This document shows positions 1-10,277 of a stretch of 64,000 nt of DNA, piece by piece. Positions within the stretch are counted from its first letter, which is position 1, and every line of letters begins with the position of its first letter. This DNA comes from Diphasiastrum complanatum (taxonomy: Eukaryota; Streptophyta; Lycopodiopsida; Lycopodiales; Lycopodiaceae): assembly GCA_029204225.1 (NCBI GenBank), contig CM055101.1, positions 4,227,343-4,291,342 of the forward strand. Reading direction: 5' to 3'. The notes beneath the pieces were generated by a model. That model was not told the origin of the DNA. It saw only the letters and a list, made by a program, of their open reading frames with translations, and searched no databases. The position numbers and the translations under genes are program-made.

Positions 1-1048
1 CCATCTCTATAACCTTTGCCTTAGAACTTTGTAGTTGATGTCTCATATGAGGCTTTGATTTGCATTGAATGTCGAGTCAACGACTATGTATTGTAGATTG
101 ACTTTCATTCAAATACTGCCAGCTTGAATGTCTATATCAAATGATATGGTTCATGGAACATAACTATCACACTTTATGTAGATGACTATTTGCTCTTAAG
201 CAAATCTATCTCTCTTCTAGAGAACACTGAGTCAAATATTTCTAGAGAATTTGACCTGACAGATCTAGAACCAATTCACTACCTACTTGGTATTTAGATT
301 CTTTGAGATCGAACCAAGAAGACATTCTTTCTAAGCCAATAGGTATATTTGCAAAACATTCTAGAGAAATTCGAAATGCTCAAATCGAAACCAATTGATT
401 TACCAAAGGAGCCCATAATTAAGCTCAGCAAGGATATGTGTCCTTCGACACCTACTGAGATTTTTGACATGAAGAATCATCCATACCAATCTCTAATTGG
501 CTCATTAATGTATGTGACGGTGTACCATAACTAATCTAGCATATACATTAAGCACACTCTTTGAATTCATGTCGAATCTAGTAATCCAACATTGGAAAGC
601 ACTCAAAAGAGTGATGAAATACATTCAAGAATGAAAAACAAAGCTCTTTATTATTTTGGTAACTCTGCTACAACATTATGCTTGTTCGACTATTCTAATT
701 TGGATTGGGGAGGATACTTACACACCGAGATACTGTTTCTACCTATCATCTGCACTGGTTTTTTGGAATAGCGAAAAGCATAAGTTAATCTCATGATTAC
801 CATCTATTGGGACAACATCAGTTGCATACAACTTATTCTCAATCCTTGTTTTCAATTCTAGGACTAAACACATAGAAATTCAATTTCATTTTGTTTGAGA
901 GAATATACATTTAAAATGTACACAACTGATTTATTGTTCAACAAATCTTATGGTTGCCGATGTATTTACCAAGGCTTTGTCCAAGGATAAACAACTTATA
1001 TTTAAAACGATGCTAAATTTAAAGATTATCTAAATTTTTGAAGTTGAA
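1..1048 (+). pseudogene. Decayed Ty1/copia RT and RNase H remnant
   Basis: Translation on the + strand, with several stops and frame changes, gives a copia reverse transcriptase end: an LYVDD active-site motif near 175-190, a LEPIHYLLGI-like stretch near 270-295, then an open piece at 349-534 ending PYQSLIGSLMYVT, typical of the RT/RNase H junction. Further on there is a TKHIEIQFHF-like RNase H motif near 863-895 and VADVFTKALSKD near 955-985, the usual C-terminus of copia pol. The 5' part lies outside the window. It is non-functional because of many stops. The family is a different copia group from the three complete or partial elements further right. Confidence 0.85.
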
Positions 1049-1990
1049 TTATGGGGGAGTGTTGTAATTCTAATTCCACTTCAACCATTTGATCTAGTTG
1101 CAAGTATCTACAACAACATCCTAGATATGATTACTTACTTCGAAACCTACTACATTTGAAAAACATGCACATCTACACATAAGTTCGAGACAATGTTTGT
1201 GACACTATTGCAAGTCGACTGAGTGAGTCAAAGAGCCATCTTTGACAATCTATCCCTCGACAATTCAAGTATCCTTCTACACTAAATAGTCGACGAACTT
1301 CTAACGGGACACTCTTCAAAAGACGTTCAAACCTAATGGAAAACTAACGTCTCCAACAATTGCTAGTACTATTGAGTCTTCATGCCCACTTTACTTCATC
1401 ATCAATCCAAAGGTTGACATGTGATACAATAACTACATTGTGTACATATACAACGTTAGATACACATTATTGGTAGTAATTAGATGTTATTAGAATGAAT
1501 TATTAGCTAGACATATTGATCTATCTGATCTAGAGCTTCGACCCATAAACATTCTTGTTATTTTTTAGCCTAGCATTTTCGATGAACTCTAAGTTGTTCT
1601 ACTGGATTATTCTCTTGATGATTGACTAATCATTTTTTAATCTTCATCCATTACATTAACCAACTTTGTAGTATTATGCATGTATCTACACAGTCTGCAG
1701 AAATGGACGAAAATCGCTCACAAGTGGATTCCACAAGTAAATTTCAAGGAAGTACTAACTGGACGGATGCCAGCTCACTATGACCAACTGGCCATTATGA
1801 TCTGCGACCTAATCAATTGTCCTACTAGACGCTCATTTTTGCTTAGTATAAATAGCTGATCATTCGTCTATTATTTCATTCATTCATGCAATGCATTGTA
1901 GTAGAATTTAGCAACTCTCTCAAGCTTTCAAGCTTAAACATTCTTCAGCATTCTAGCTCAGTTCATTAGAGTTCTTCTGCTAAGTGTTGG
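1049..1990 (+). repeat. Polypurine tract and 3' LTR of the decayed copia
   Basis: A purine run (ATGGGGGAG, 1051-1059) is followed directly by TGTTGTAATTC at 1060, the expected start of a 3' LTR. A TATA box (TATAAATA, 1847-1854) lies about 790 bases in, as expected for U3/R. The downstream edge is not resolved: I found no clear CA end matching the TGTTGTAATTC start, so the end given is approximate and the LTR may continue into the CTGCGGCC-rich stretch. Confidence 0.6.
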
Positions 1991-2029
1991 ATGTTCGAGG
2001 ATGGTTAATAGTGATCGAATTGGAAGTGA

Positions 2030-2466
2030 TGCCCTGTATTTGTGGCCTACGAGCCTACCTGCAGTCTGTCACATATACCCATCATTGTCCGGCATTGAAA
2101 AATCCGAATCTCGGCATGCCACAGCCTGCTACGGCCTCACAAAATTGTCTGAGCAAAAATCAGATTTCTGAGAAGAAAAAATCAAAGCTGCCAGCCGTCG
2201 CTGGACCTGTTGCTGCATACCTACCTGCCTGCTAATTTTTACTACCTGTGGCCTCCTACAGAGCCTGCAACTCACTCTGTCCAGTCTTCTTAACTTGTCT
2301 ACGGCTTGTTCCAGGCCTGTCTGCGGCCAGTTGCCCTACCTGCGGCCCTGAATCTCTGTCTGTGACCTGCAGACCACTGTCTGTGGCCAATGCCTACCTG
2401 CCACATGTCCTAAAGCACCTGCCTGTTGGTCTGTATCAGAACTGTCTGCGTTGCTGCTACGACTGA
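2030..2466 (+). repeat. Degenerate CTGCGGCC / CCTACCTGC-rich repeat tract
   Basis: Short units such as TACCTGCGGCC, TGTCTGCGGCC, TGTCTGTGGCC and CCTACCTGCC recur irregularly about a dozen times. The local open frames (1984-2235, 2248-2466) are rich in Cys, Leu and Pro because of the repeat and match no family I know, so I do not call them genes. It may be the R/U5 part of the copia LTR just upstream. Confidence 0.5.
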
Positions 2467-3411
2467 TTCATCTTCATCTGTGAACTTGGTAGGATCGATT
2501 GTAGTTTTGAATCCGTTTTCTCAACTGTTGGATCGTGCATACAATAGCAAAATTCCTCTGTGGGCTGCGGCCACCTACTATCTGTGAACTGGCTTTGAGG
2601 CCATACTGAATGTGGCATCCAGCTATACACACTTTACATACCTTGTGCCCCACTGATTAGCTGCAAGCCATGTCCTAACTCTGAAGGCAAACGACAAGTG
2701 ATGAATGGATCTCCAAGGTCACGAAAGGCAATGCGACATCACATGAGTTCAAAAAGCAAAGCGGACTACACTGAATCAAGTGCGTACCATTCATGACTAG
2801 CGGTTCTTGCGGCAAACCGGCTACCTAACTGTTCATTGAGGTAAGCGTTTACTTAATCTATTTGCACTGTCTATTCATTTCAGTTAGACATTTCAGTTCT
2901 ATGAAGTTCTGTTGGTCAATTCCTTTGTAGTGTGATATTATAGCCTTAATCACTTGTGATTGGAGTGAGTTTTTTGCAAATGTTGTAGTAAAGCAAGTTT
3001 TTAAGGGATCAAGTACATCGATTTAAAAGAACGAGTCATACAGATTGTGTTTTGCTACGGTTGCATTTTGAGGTTGTATCCATATAACCAAGTGAATACT
3101 TGGGAGCTTTTATAGTGAATCGGTTTTATTATTAATTCAAACTCAGTCCGGAATTGTAATATTTTATAAACAAATGTGGCATGTCTAATTAGAACAATGA
3201 GTGCCTATTTCCAACTTGTCTAGTGAAAGTGTTAAGTAAATAACTTTGTTTCGTACTGATTTAGAATGTGTTGTACAGAGAGAACCGTAGGTTGGGTAGT
3301 TTATATTGTAAGCCGAATTCAATGGGGAAATAGACATTAGAGAATTAGCGATCAGGAGTTTTTACGGAACCATAATTCTAGAAAGCTAGTGAATCATTGC
3401 ACCAAATATGA
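2467..3411. other. No recognisable gene
   Basis: AT-rich, no long open frame, no recognised transposon domain. Probably decayed repeat DNA. Confidence 0.6.
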
Positions 3412-3600
3412 CAGCACCCCCTCCTTGCAACCGTATCTCTGAGAGCCTGGAAAACTCTCATCAGTTGGGGAGCACGGGGCAGTAGAGAAGGCCATCAGGG
3501 TTGGAAGTGGAAAATCATATGTTGCTCACGTAGGGCCGAACTGCCATTAGAGGTGGGGCCCCTTGACCCTTTTAGGACATTTTGGCTGGACCAACCTCCC
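3412..3600 (+). repeat. Dispersed repeat, copy 1 (partner at 6318)
   Basis: Shares a diverged block with 6318-6540: CCTCCTTGCA, then CTCTG, GCCTGGAAAA, CTCATC, TGGGGAGCACGGGG, a GGCC-TC-GG-TTGGAAG stretch and CTCACGTA, in the same order and spacing. Both are on the + strand, about 2.9 kb apart. No coding domain was recognised. They could be remnants of an LTR pair or of a short dispersed element. Confidence 0.6.
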
Positions 3601-6317
3601 GTTAAAAATGGCCCTAACAGTTTGCATATGATTGCACCACTATTTGATGAGCCGCAGATCGCGGATCTAAAACGCGACTGAGCATTTCATTTGCCTCTGT
3701 TTTCTGAGAAATACATTTTCATATGACATGTATGCTTCAAATGGCATAGTAACTACTCACTATTTATGGTAGAATGTGGCTGGCTGCCCTACTACTATGC
3801 CCACAAGCTGGTATGCTTGGAGATTGATCAATACTTATGGTATGAAAATGATAATGGTTGTGTATGAGAAAACTAATGCCATCCACGGATGATTAACATA
3901 TTGCTACTACTAGTATAGCTTCTATGAAGTACTGTTAATTACTACAAGCATATTGTTTTCAATATAACGAATACTGTTTGATTACTTGTTGGAAATTTGA
4001 ATAGCAAATTGATACTCTTATTACGAAACGATATCTCTTAAAGCCGTAAGCAAGATGTACATGTCGTAACCAATTACTTTTGGTATGATGATACTAGTAC
4101 AAGATGAGTAACTCGCAGGAAACGTCATCTACACATATCCAGGTATGAAGTTTTGTGCTCTTGTAACAATGCAATGTAATAGAATGAATATTGATACACA
4201 CACTACTTAGCATAGACGTCGGAACATAGTAGGAATGTTAGCCGATATTTTCGCACGAAAAATCGGGCTATTTTTGGAGCAATTTCACAATTTTGTATAA
4301 AAACCGGCATGTAAAACCCGACTATTAAAGGAAAAATCGGCACACAATTGCCCGTAGTAATGGGTCCCGACCCACCCCTAAGTGGCTAGACACAGTTTAA
4401 AAAGTGACATTCGGAGAAACCGTCAAAAATATTTCATAAACAATTTTATACAGACCGAGTCAAAAATACCGGTCCACATAGGAAGAGGTCCCAGCCCGCC
4501 CAAAATGCGGCTAGAGCAAATTTTGAGGCCTTAGAAATGGCCCATAGAATAGTTTACGGCCTTAGAATTGGCCCGATTATACTAGCTGGCATGGCCGATC
4601 AAGTTTTCAATGTACTCCGTTACTTTTATTAATGAAAAATTGCCTACTGTGTTTTTCAAGGAACCGGTTGCCTTGAAGAAACCCCGAGTCATGACTGCTC
4701 GCCAGTAACAACACACGAGAAAAATTGGCAAAATCAACTCACAATAAACAGTCGGACATTATGGGATAGGGTCAAGGAAACTGCAGAAAAATATTGGCAA
4801 ATTCTAGTGCAACCTCGACAGCTTAAGCCATGGGCCACAGACACGCAAATGGAAAATACAAGTGGAGGCCAAAAGTGCTTAGCAAAAAACATCCTACCTA
4901 AAGGTGGTAGGGGTTGACCACAAGTAGCAAAGAGGACTACTCAATTAAGAAAGACTTGGCGGTCCTAAAAGGCACACCGACCCTCCCCCACATAGGTATA
5001 TATATATTTTTTTTGGAATTTCTTGAAGTATGGCTTTGTTAGTAAATTCGTCTATGATTACCAAGTTACAGGACTCAGCCTTATGTTTTACATGATGTTC
5101 GCATTATTAGTATGGTATAACTCAAGGTTGGCTAGCCTCCGTTCTTCTTTGGTATGGGCTTGCTTAAAAATGATCCAATTAGATAGCATGCTAATGGTGT
5201 CTCTCCATGGTATACTCACACTTGTCAGAAGTTAAAATCGCTACACGTATTATGCTTAAGTCATAAGATTCGGTTGGATGTTGTATTTGGAAGTGAGATG
5301 TTTTGTGTGTACTTAAGTTACTGGCCCGACCTCTTTGAAACCGAAGAGCAGGTTGTCACCGTACATGGTTGAAATACACCACCTCGGTTAGGGGTCATCA
5401 TAGTCACCTCCATCATTGGAACTGCCTAGCGAAATATCTAGGCCTGACGCTTGGCGAAATACCATCGCCTACCAAACAAGGCGGTGCGTATAATTGGCAC
5501 CCTCACACTGCACGGAGCTAATCATCAGATATTGTAGTGTAACCTTTTGATGATTGTCTGTTTATTTTGCCATGCTCGGGTGAACACTCTAGTGACACAT
5601 TCTAAGTAAATAACTAGAAACCGATGATGACTTCATCTCATTGGACTTATGATCGCTAATTGAGTACCCCTATGGAAATCTCTATAGCATTTGTGGGTAA
5701 TTACACTCGTGTGACCTCTAGTAGTGAATCTTGACCATGGTAAAGTACCAAAGATACTGGCATGAGCAATACCACTCGAGGTTGTACTCTGAGTTATAGA
5801 TTTGACCCCATATTAACAATAGCAGATATCTAGGATGGAGAATGCACCGAACTACTCCCTCCCTCATGGGGGGTTGGACCCTTGACCATGACAAATGAGA
5901 ATCAATTCCACCCTACAGTAAGAGATGTTTGTCAGATAATCTGAGAAGGAGTCCGACACTACTATTTCTATACCTCGGCACTCCACCCTCAGTTACAGAC
6001 AGGAGATACTATATTTAGAGTACAACATTGCGGGGGCTATAGTTACTTCAAAACCTATGAGTTCATTACTGATGGGTTCTAGCATCTAACTTATGTCGTT
6101 TCCACTGACTATACGAGACCCATCCAGCCTTTCATACCATTCGGGTTGCCAGTGCAGTCACCCAGACCAGCTGGCAGTACTAACAGACCCCTAGAATTAG
6201 ATCCACCAAAAACAAAGAGAGATGAGACTAGTAGCGACGACTCCTCTATGGACTTCTACATATAAGGGTGGACGATCTAGAGGACGAGAAGCCCAGGTAC
6301 CAGGACCAATAGGACCA
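3601..6317. other. Unassigned intergenic sequence
   Basis: No recognised gene. Within it, about 4365-4410 and 4488-4530 share a short diverged block (GGTCCCGACCCACCC...GGCTAGA versus GGTCCCAGCCCGCCC...GGCTAGA), which suggests a small internal duplication. A 70-codon open frame at 5023-5235 has no recognisable features. Confidence 0.55.
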
Positions 6318-6540
6318 AAATTGTAGTTACACCTCCTTGCAGCCATGGCTCTGGGGCCTGGAAAATCCTCATCGGCTGGGGAGCACGGGGTGGTTGGGAT
6401 GGCCCTCGGGATTGGAAGCGTCATTCCCCAATCACTCACGTAAGGGCAGTGTGGGCCCTTCCCCTGTAGGGCTTCTTGGTGAGACCAATCCCATGTCGGG
6501 AATTTTCCCCCTATCAAGGAATGAATGCCTATGTGCATAA
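6318..6540 (+). repeat. Dispersed repeat, copy 2 (partner at 3412)
   Basis: Diverged second copy of the block at 3412-3600. The open frames on both strands here (6197-6538 minus, 6337-6540 plus) are products of the GC-rich repeat and match no family I know. Confidence 0.6.
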
Positions 6541-7254
6541 GATTGTTAAAAACTAATACTTCTTACTCTCATTGAAAGAAATACACGGCATGAGTGTTTA
6601 TACGTTAAAGTACAATTGAAGGTAGGCTATTGTTAAATGCTGAATCTGACTATGGTTGGCTTGTATCACATGGATTTGCCTAAGCCACAAAGTCATTAGA
6701 CTCACAACTACCTTCGTAGGATGTCTTTGGGGCTAGCATGGCACGGATCTGCCCTAGTACCTAGCACTGATACTAGAATTCAACACTTGCTATTAATATG
6801 AATGTAAGTTTGTAGCTGCTTGCATGATAAATATAGTAAGATTATAAAATACATTCTACTATCCTTATGATGATTAGTTTGGCAATGTCCTGATAAGGAG
6901 AAAAAAGGAAAGAGTGTATTGCTAAAGCATAAATGGCATGATTGGGAAGATTGGATATTACATTTGAATTTGTAGTCTTCTTGATAAGGTAGTAAATCTT
7001 GTTTTGGACATGGATAACAACTGATGCTCAACTATGACACCTGTCTTCCTCACTTAACTAACTCATGCGGTTGTGTTTTGTGGGATGGTGGCAGGTAACA
7101 GTTGGGTGTCCTAAAACTTGCTCTACTTTATGGCACTCTGTATTGTAAGACTGTATACAGCTTTATTTTTACCTGTTATGCTATAAATTAAAGGGTTCAA
7201 AAGATTTGGTCTTGACTTGTTGAGGGACTATGTGAAATTTTGTTACTCTCTCTT
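6541..7254. other. No recognisable gene
   Basis: AT-rich sequence without a long frame or transposon motif. Confidence 0.55.
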
Positions 7255-7317
7255 TGTGCTATGCAGGTTGAGGCGAGCTTGCCACTCCCAACGATGAATC
7301 CCTATACTACACCTATG
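7255..7317 (+). repeat. Exon-like short repeat related to 32862-32925
   Basis: TTTGTGCTATGCAG followed by GTTGAGGCGAGCTTGCC, then CGATGAAT, CTATACTACA and ATGACACA, parallels CGTGCTATGCAGGTGAAGGCG...CGATGAACCTCTATACTACA..ATGACACA at 32862-32925. The pyrimidine-AG edge looks like a 3' splice site or an LTR/leader junction. A weaker relative (GACAGGCGGGAGGGCTATACTACGG) occurs at 30065-30088 and near 63620. Confidence 0.5.
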
Positions 7318-7679
7318 ACACACAATAGTAAGTTTAGGACAATTAGCCAAATGAAATTTTAGAAGCTATAAATAACAATACCAGTGTGAGAAAAGTGTCT
7401 TTTTATTCTCATTTATGTGGAGAATTCATCTCTTTTGATTCTATATTCATCTCATGTGTATGTCTCAAGATATCTTGATTTAATCTTTCTATTTAAAATT
7501 TCATGATTGGTTAGCCCATAACTGCATAGATCTTCATGGCTTTGTATGCTTGTAGCCTCTGGCCTCTTGCCCACAACTAATCCCTCTATAAACTTCTACG
7601 CTTGAAACTTAGCCGTCATAGCCCTTCTTAGTGGTAATTGGGTCTTGACTAATTTCCTTATCAGTATAGTGCTAGTGGT

Positions 7680-8000
7680 TCATCTTGGTTCCAAGGGAAA
7701 TGACCTCGTACCACTCTCTGAGAGATCCATTCCTTCTACCCCTAGTACTGATCTAAAGTCTGGCTCATCTTCACTGGTAGTGGACTCGGAGTCGTCCCCA
7801 CTACTAGATGTCTCTTCCCATTCTGATTCGGGTATAGAGGCTCTTTCTAATTGGGGGGCTTCTGGGTAGCCATCTACTACGATGCATTCACGGCCCCATC
7901 CAAAGATGAGTACTCTTGCTGGGATGTCTACGATACAATTGTTCAGTTTGAGCCATGGTCGGCCTAACAACATAGAATACCCCTGATTCCCAGCATACAT
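7680..8000 (-). pseudogene. Ty3/gypsy aspartic protease C-terminal fragment
   Basis: The minus strand encodes about 106 residues that start MYAGNQGYSMLLGRPWL; (Y)SMLLGRPWL matches the conserved C-terminal ILLGRPWL motif of retroviral-type aspartic proteases in plant gypsy elements. It is followed by an acidic Ser/Glu/Asp-rich tail. The N-terminal part with the catalytic DTG/DSG is absent. The fragment is antisense to GypA and ends within about 12 bases of its primer site, so it is either a separate truncated element or part of a rearranged GypA 5' end. Confidence 0.7.
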
Positions 8001-8011
8001 TTGTCCTACAG

Positions 8012-8030
8012 TGGCGCTGTTGCCGGGGAT
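8012..8030 (+). other. Primer binding site, tRNA-Asp type (GypA)
   Basis: TGGCGCTGTTGCCGGGGAT is complementary, with one mismatch, to the 3' end of plant tRNA-Asp (ending CCCCGGCAACGGCGCCA), the primer used by Tat/Athila-type gypsy elements. The bases just before it, CCTACA ending at 8010, fit an LTR 3' end with a 1-nt spacer. No matching 5' LTR body can be seen upstream. Confidence 0.75.
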
Positions 8031-9389
8031 AGGTTTCCACTAACTAGTTTAGCTGCATTTTAGCTATTTTCTTGTTTTTTAGAGTAGTTTAGGTAGATTT
8101 TTGGGAGTTTAGAGTTAGTTTTCTGTATTTTTTGTGTTTGGACTGTTCACAGCTAGCGGAGGAGGTGTGAGAGGGTTGAGGAGGCCCTGAACAGCCTCTA
8201 AGGGCTTGAAACCCAAACCAACCAGCCAAAAAATCCAAAAAACACACCAATCTGTATTTTGGAGGGAAAAAGAGCTTAAAATCTCATCAGATTTTTATAT
8301 CTCCAAATTAATGAGAATTAGCCCTTGCATGACTGGCAGAACCTCCAGGGTAGTGTCCCAGACTTGCATAGAAGCCTGCGAGAGTTACTTCCAAGTAGAT
8401 TGTAAAAATCAGAGAAAAATCATAAAAAATTCAAAAACCCTTGAAAAAATCCAAAAAAATTCAAATCTTCATAAGAACTCTCGCAGAGCCCTCTGAAGTT
8501 CCATTTCAGTGAGACCAGGACACAGAAGAGTCTGCAAGAGTTAGTTTGATATCTAAGTGCCTGTGCGAGAGTTCCCTGTAAAAAAAAGACGAGAAAGTAC
8601 CAGTGAACCCTCGTAGACAGCAAAGTTTTCAGTTCTAGTGGTCAAGAATTCTCGCAGAGGATTCTAAAGTTCCATCTCAGTGAGACTAGGACACAAAGAG
8701 CTTGCGAGAGTTAGTCTGATTCCAGTGAGCAGAAAATTGGATTTAAGTGAAGATCCAACAAATCCTTCCAGTAAGAACTCTTGCAGACCCTCTCAATCGA
8801 TTTAGAATGGCAATTTACATCAATGATGAAGTTTGCGAGAGTTAGTGTGAAGATCTGGTGAAGATCAAGCCAAAAATGTGGTTTTGAACCCTCGCAGATA
8901 GTGAAATTTTCACTTCTTACGAAAGTTAACTCTCGCAAAGAATTCTATAGTGAGATCTACCTAGATCCAGCTACTGTGAACCTTGCGAGAGTTACTTCCC
9001 AGAGATCTGAAAGATATCAAGTTTTTTACCTGCAAAAATAGCTTAAGAACCCTCTCACAAGATAACCCTCGCAGACAAGATCAGTGGAAGATCTGCATTA
9101 GATCCAACTACTATCAAAATCTCAGGTCAATCAGTGCAAAGAGCAAAAAGTTATCAAGGAAAAACCACTGTAAAAGGCCTAAAATTCACTTCCAACTGAT
9201 CAGATTGATCAGATCCTTGAAGATCCAGACTGCATCCTACTGTATAAGCAAGATCCAATCACTTTGGAACCCACCATCAAATGAATCTAAGATCGGGATG
9301 ATCAATAGCACGAAAAAATAGCAAATCAGACACCACACCTTCCCAGATTAGTAGTTGTGCAACAAGAGGCAGAACCGGAACCAGCACCA
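8031..9389 (+). other. GypA leader with TGCGAGAGTT/AACTCTCGCA motif array
   Basis: About 1.3 kb between primer site and gag. From about 8360 to 9085 a 10-nt motif occurs roughly 13 times in alternating orientation (TGCGAGAGTT or its complement AACTCTCGCA, with variants such as AACCCTCGCAGA, AACTCTTGCAGA and GCAAGAGTTAG). Neighbouring opposite copies could pair as stems in RNA. Open frames in this stretch (for example 8206-8496 and 8983-9321) have no recognisable domain. The same motif reappears at 12925-13225. Confidence 0.6.
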
Positions 9390-10277
9390 ATGGATCCAAT
9401 GGGCCAACCCATACCTGTTGCTCCCTTGCAAGCAGTCCGGAGAGCACCATGGATGGAGATACCAAAATACGACTGGTCATCAAATCCCATCCGATTCCTC
9501 CAGATCTACGAGCAAGCTTGTGAAATCTACGACGAACGGACACCTGCGGAGAAGCTGATGCTCTTCCCTATGTTCTTACTAGCAGTGGCTCATGATTAGT
9601 TTTTCAACCTATCAAAGGAAGAGAAATCCACCTGGGAAGCGATTAAAGCAGCTCTCATTACGCGCTTTAAACCAAGAAAGTTCCTGGAAGACCCGTTTCT
9701 CCTACTGTGCAAAGTCAAGATGGGAAAACGAGAAAGGGTCCGGGACTATATTGAATGGGTCAAACATCTATGATCCGAGTGCAGTGTAGCCCTGACTCCC
9801 GATCATGCGGTGATCATGTGGTTCCTAGCCGGATTACCACAAAGCATCAGAAGAGAACTGAAACGACGGGAGCAGTACGCTACTCTGCAAGAAGCTATGG
9901 AAGATGCCATCAGGGAAGAGGATGAGGGATCTTACGACGAATATCTTTCCACCCACACTCCTACTCCCTCGATCGCATCATCATCATCAAACACATCCAT
10001 TCTATCCTCAAAATTGCTACTGGAGCAAATGACAAAATTACACAAATAGCAGATGGAGCAACTTATGGCGCAGTTTGACCAAAAACTGAAAGCCTTACAA
10101 GGAACTATAGCAGTAACTCCACATCAACCGGAACCAAACTAGCTGCAGTATCCTCGACGGGAGAATGTATGGTGTTCAGTATGCACGCAAAACCATACAA
10201 CGAACGAGTGTCCAATCCTAAAGCAAAATCTAAGACTGACACATAGATTCTGCCATCTGTGCAATTGCTACAACCAG
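9390..10277 (+). pseudogene. Gypsy gag (GypA copy A)
   Basis: First in-frame ATG at 9390 (MDPMGQPI). The frame carries a Retrotrans_gag-like capsid region (WEAIKAALITRF, FLAGLPQSIRREL) and then a zinc knuckle CSVCTQNHTTNEC, of the C-x2-C-x3-H-x4-C type, near 10170-10210. Gag would form the particle and bind RNA. In-frame stops lie at 9597, 9771, 10047 and about 10140; all are single-base changes in an otherwise continuous frame that runs straight into pol. The duplicate at 48699 has the same stops, so the lesions predate the duplication. Confidence 0.85.

Noticed and set aside
6197-6540. Overlapping open frames on both strands
   Set aside because: Both lie in the GC-rich dispersed repeat and match no family.
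8012-8030. tRNA gene fragment
   Set aside because: Only the complement of the tRNA 3' end is present, in the position and orientation of a primer site; no cloverleaf around it.
8360-9085. CRISPR-like array
   Set aside because: The repeats are short, in both orientations and irregularly spaced, and the context is a plant retrotransposon.
8206-9321. Several open frames of 60-110 codons in the GypA leader
   Set aside because: Low-information frames generated by the repeated TCTCGCAGA motif, without a domain; treated as leader.
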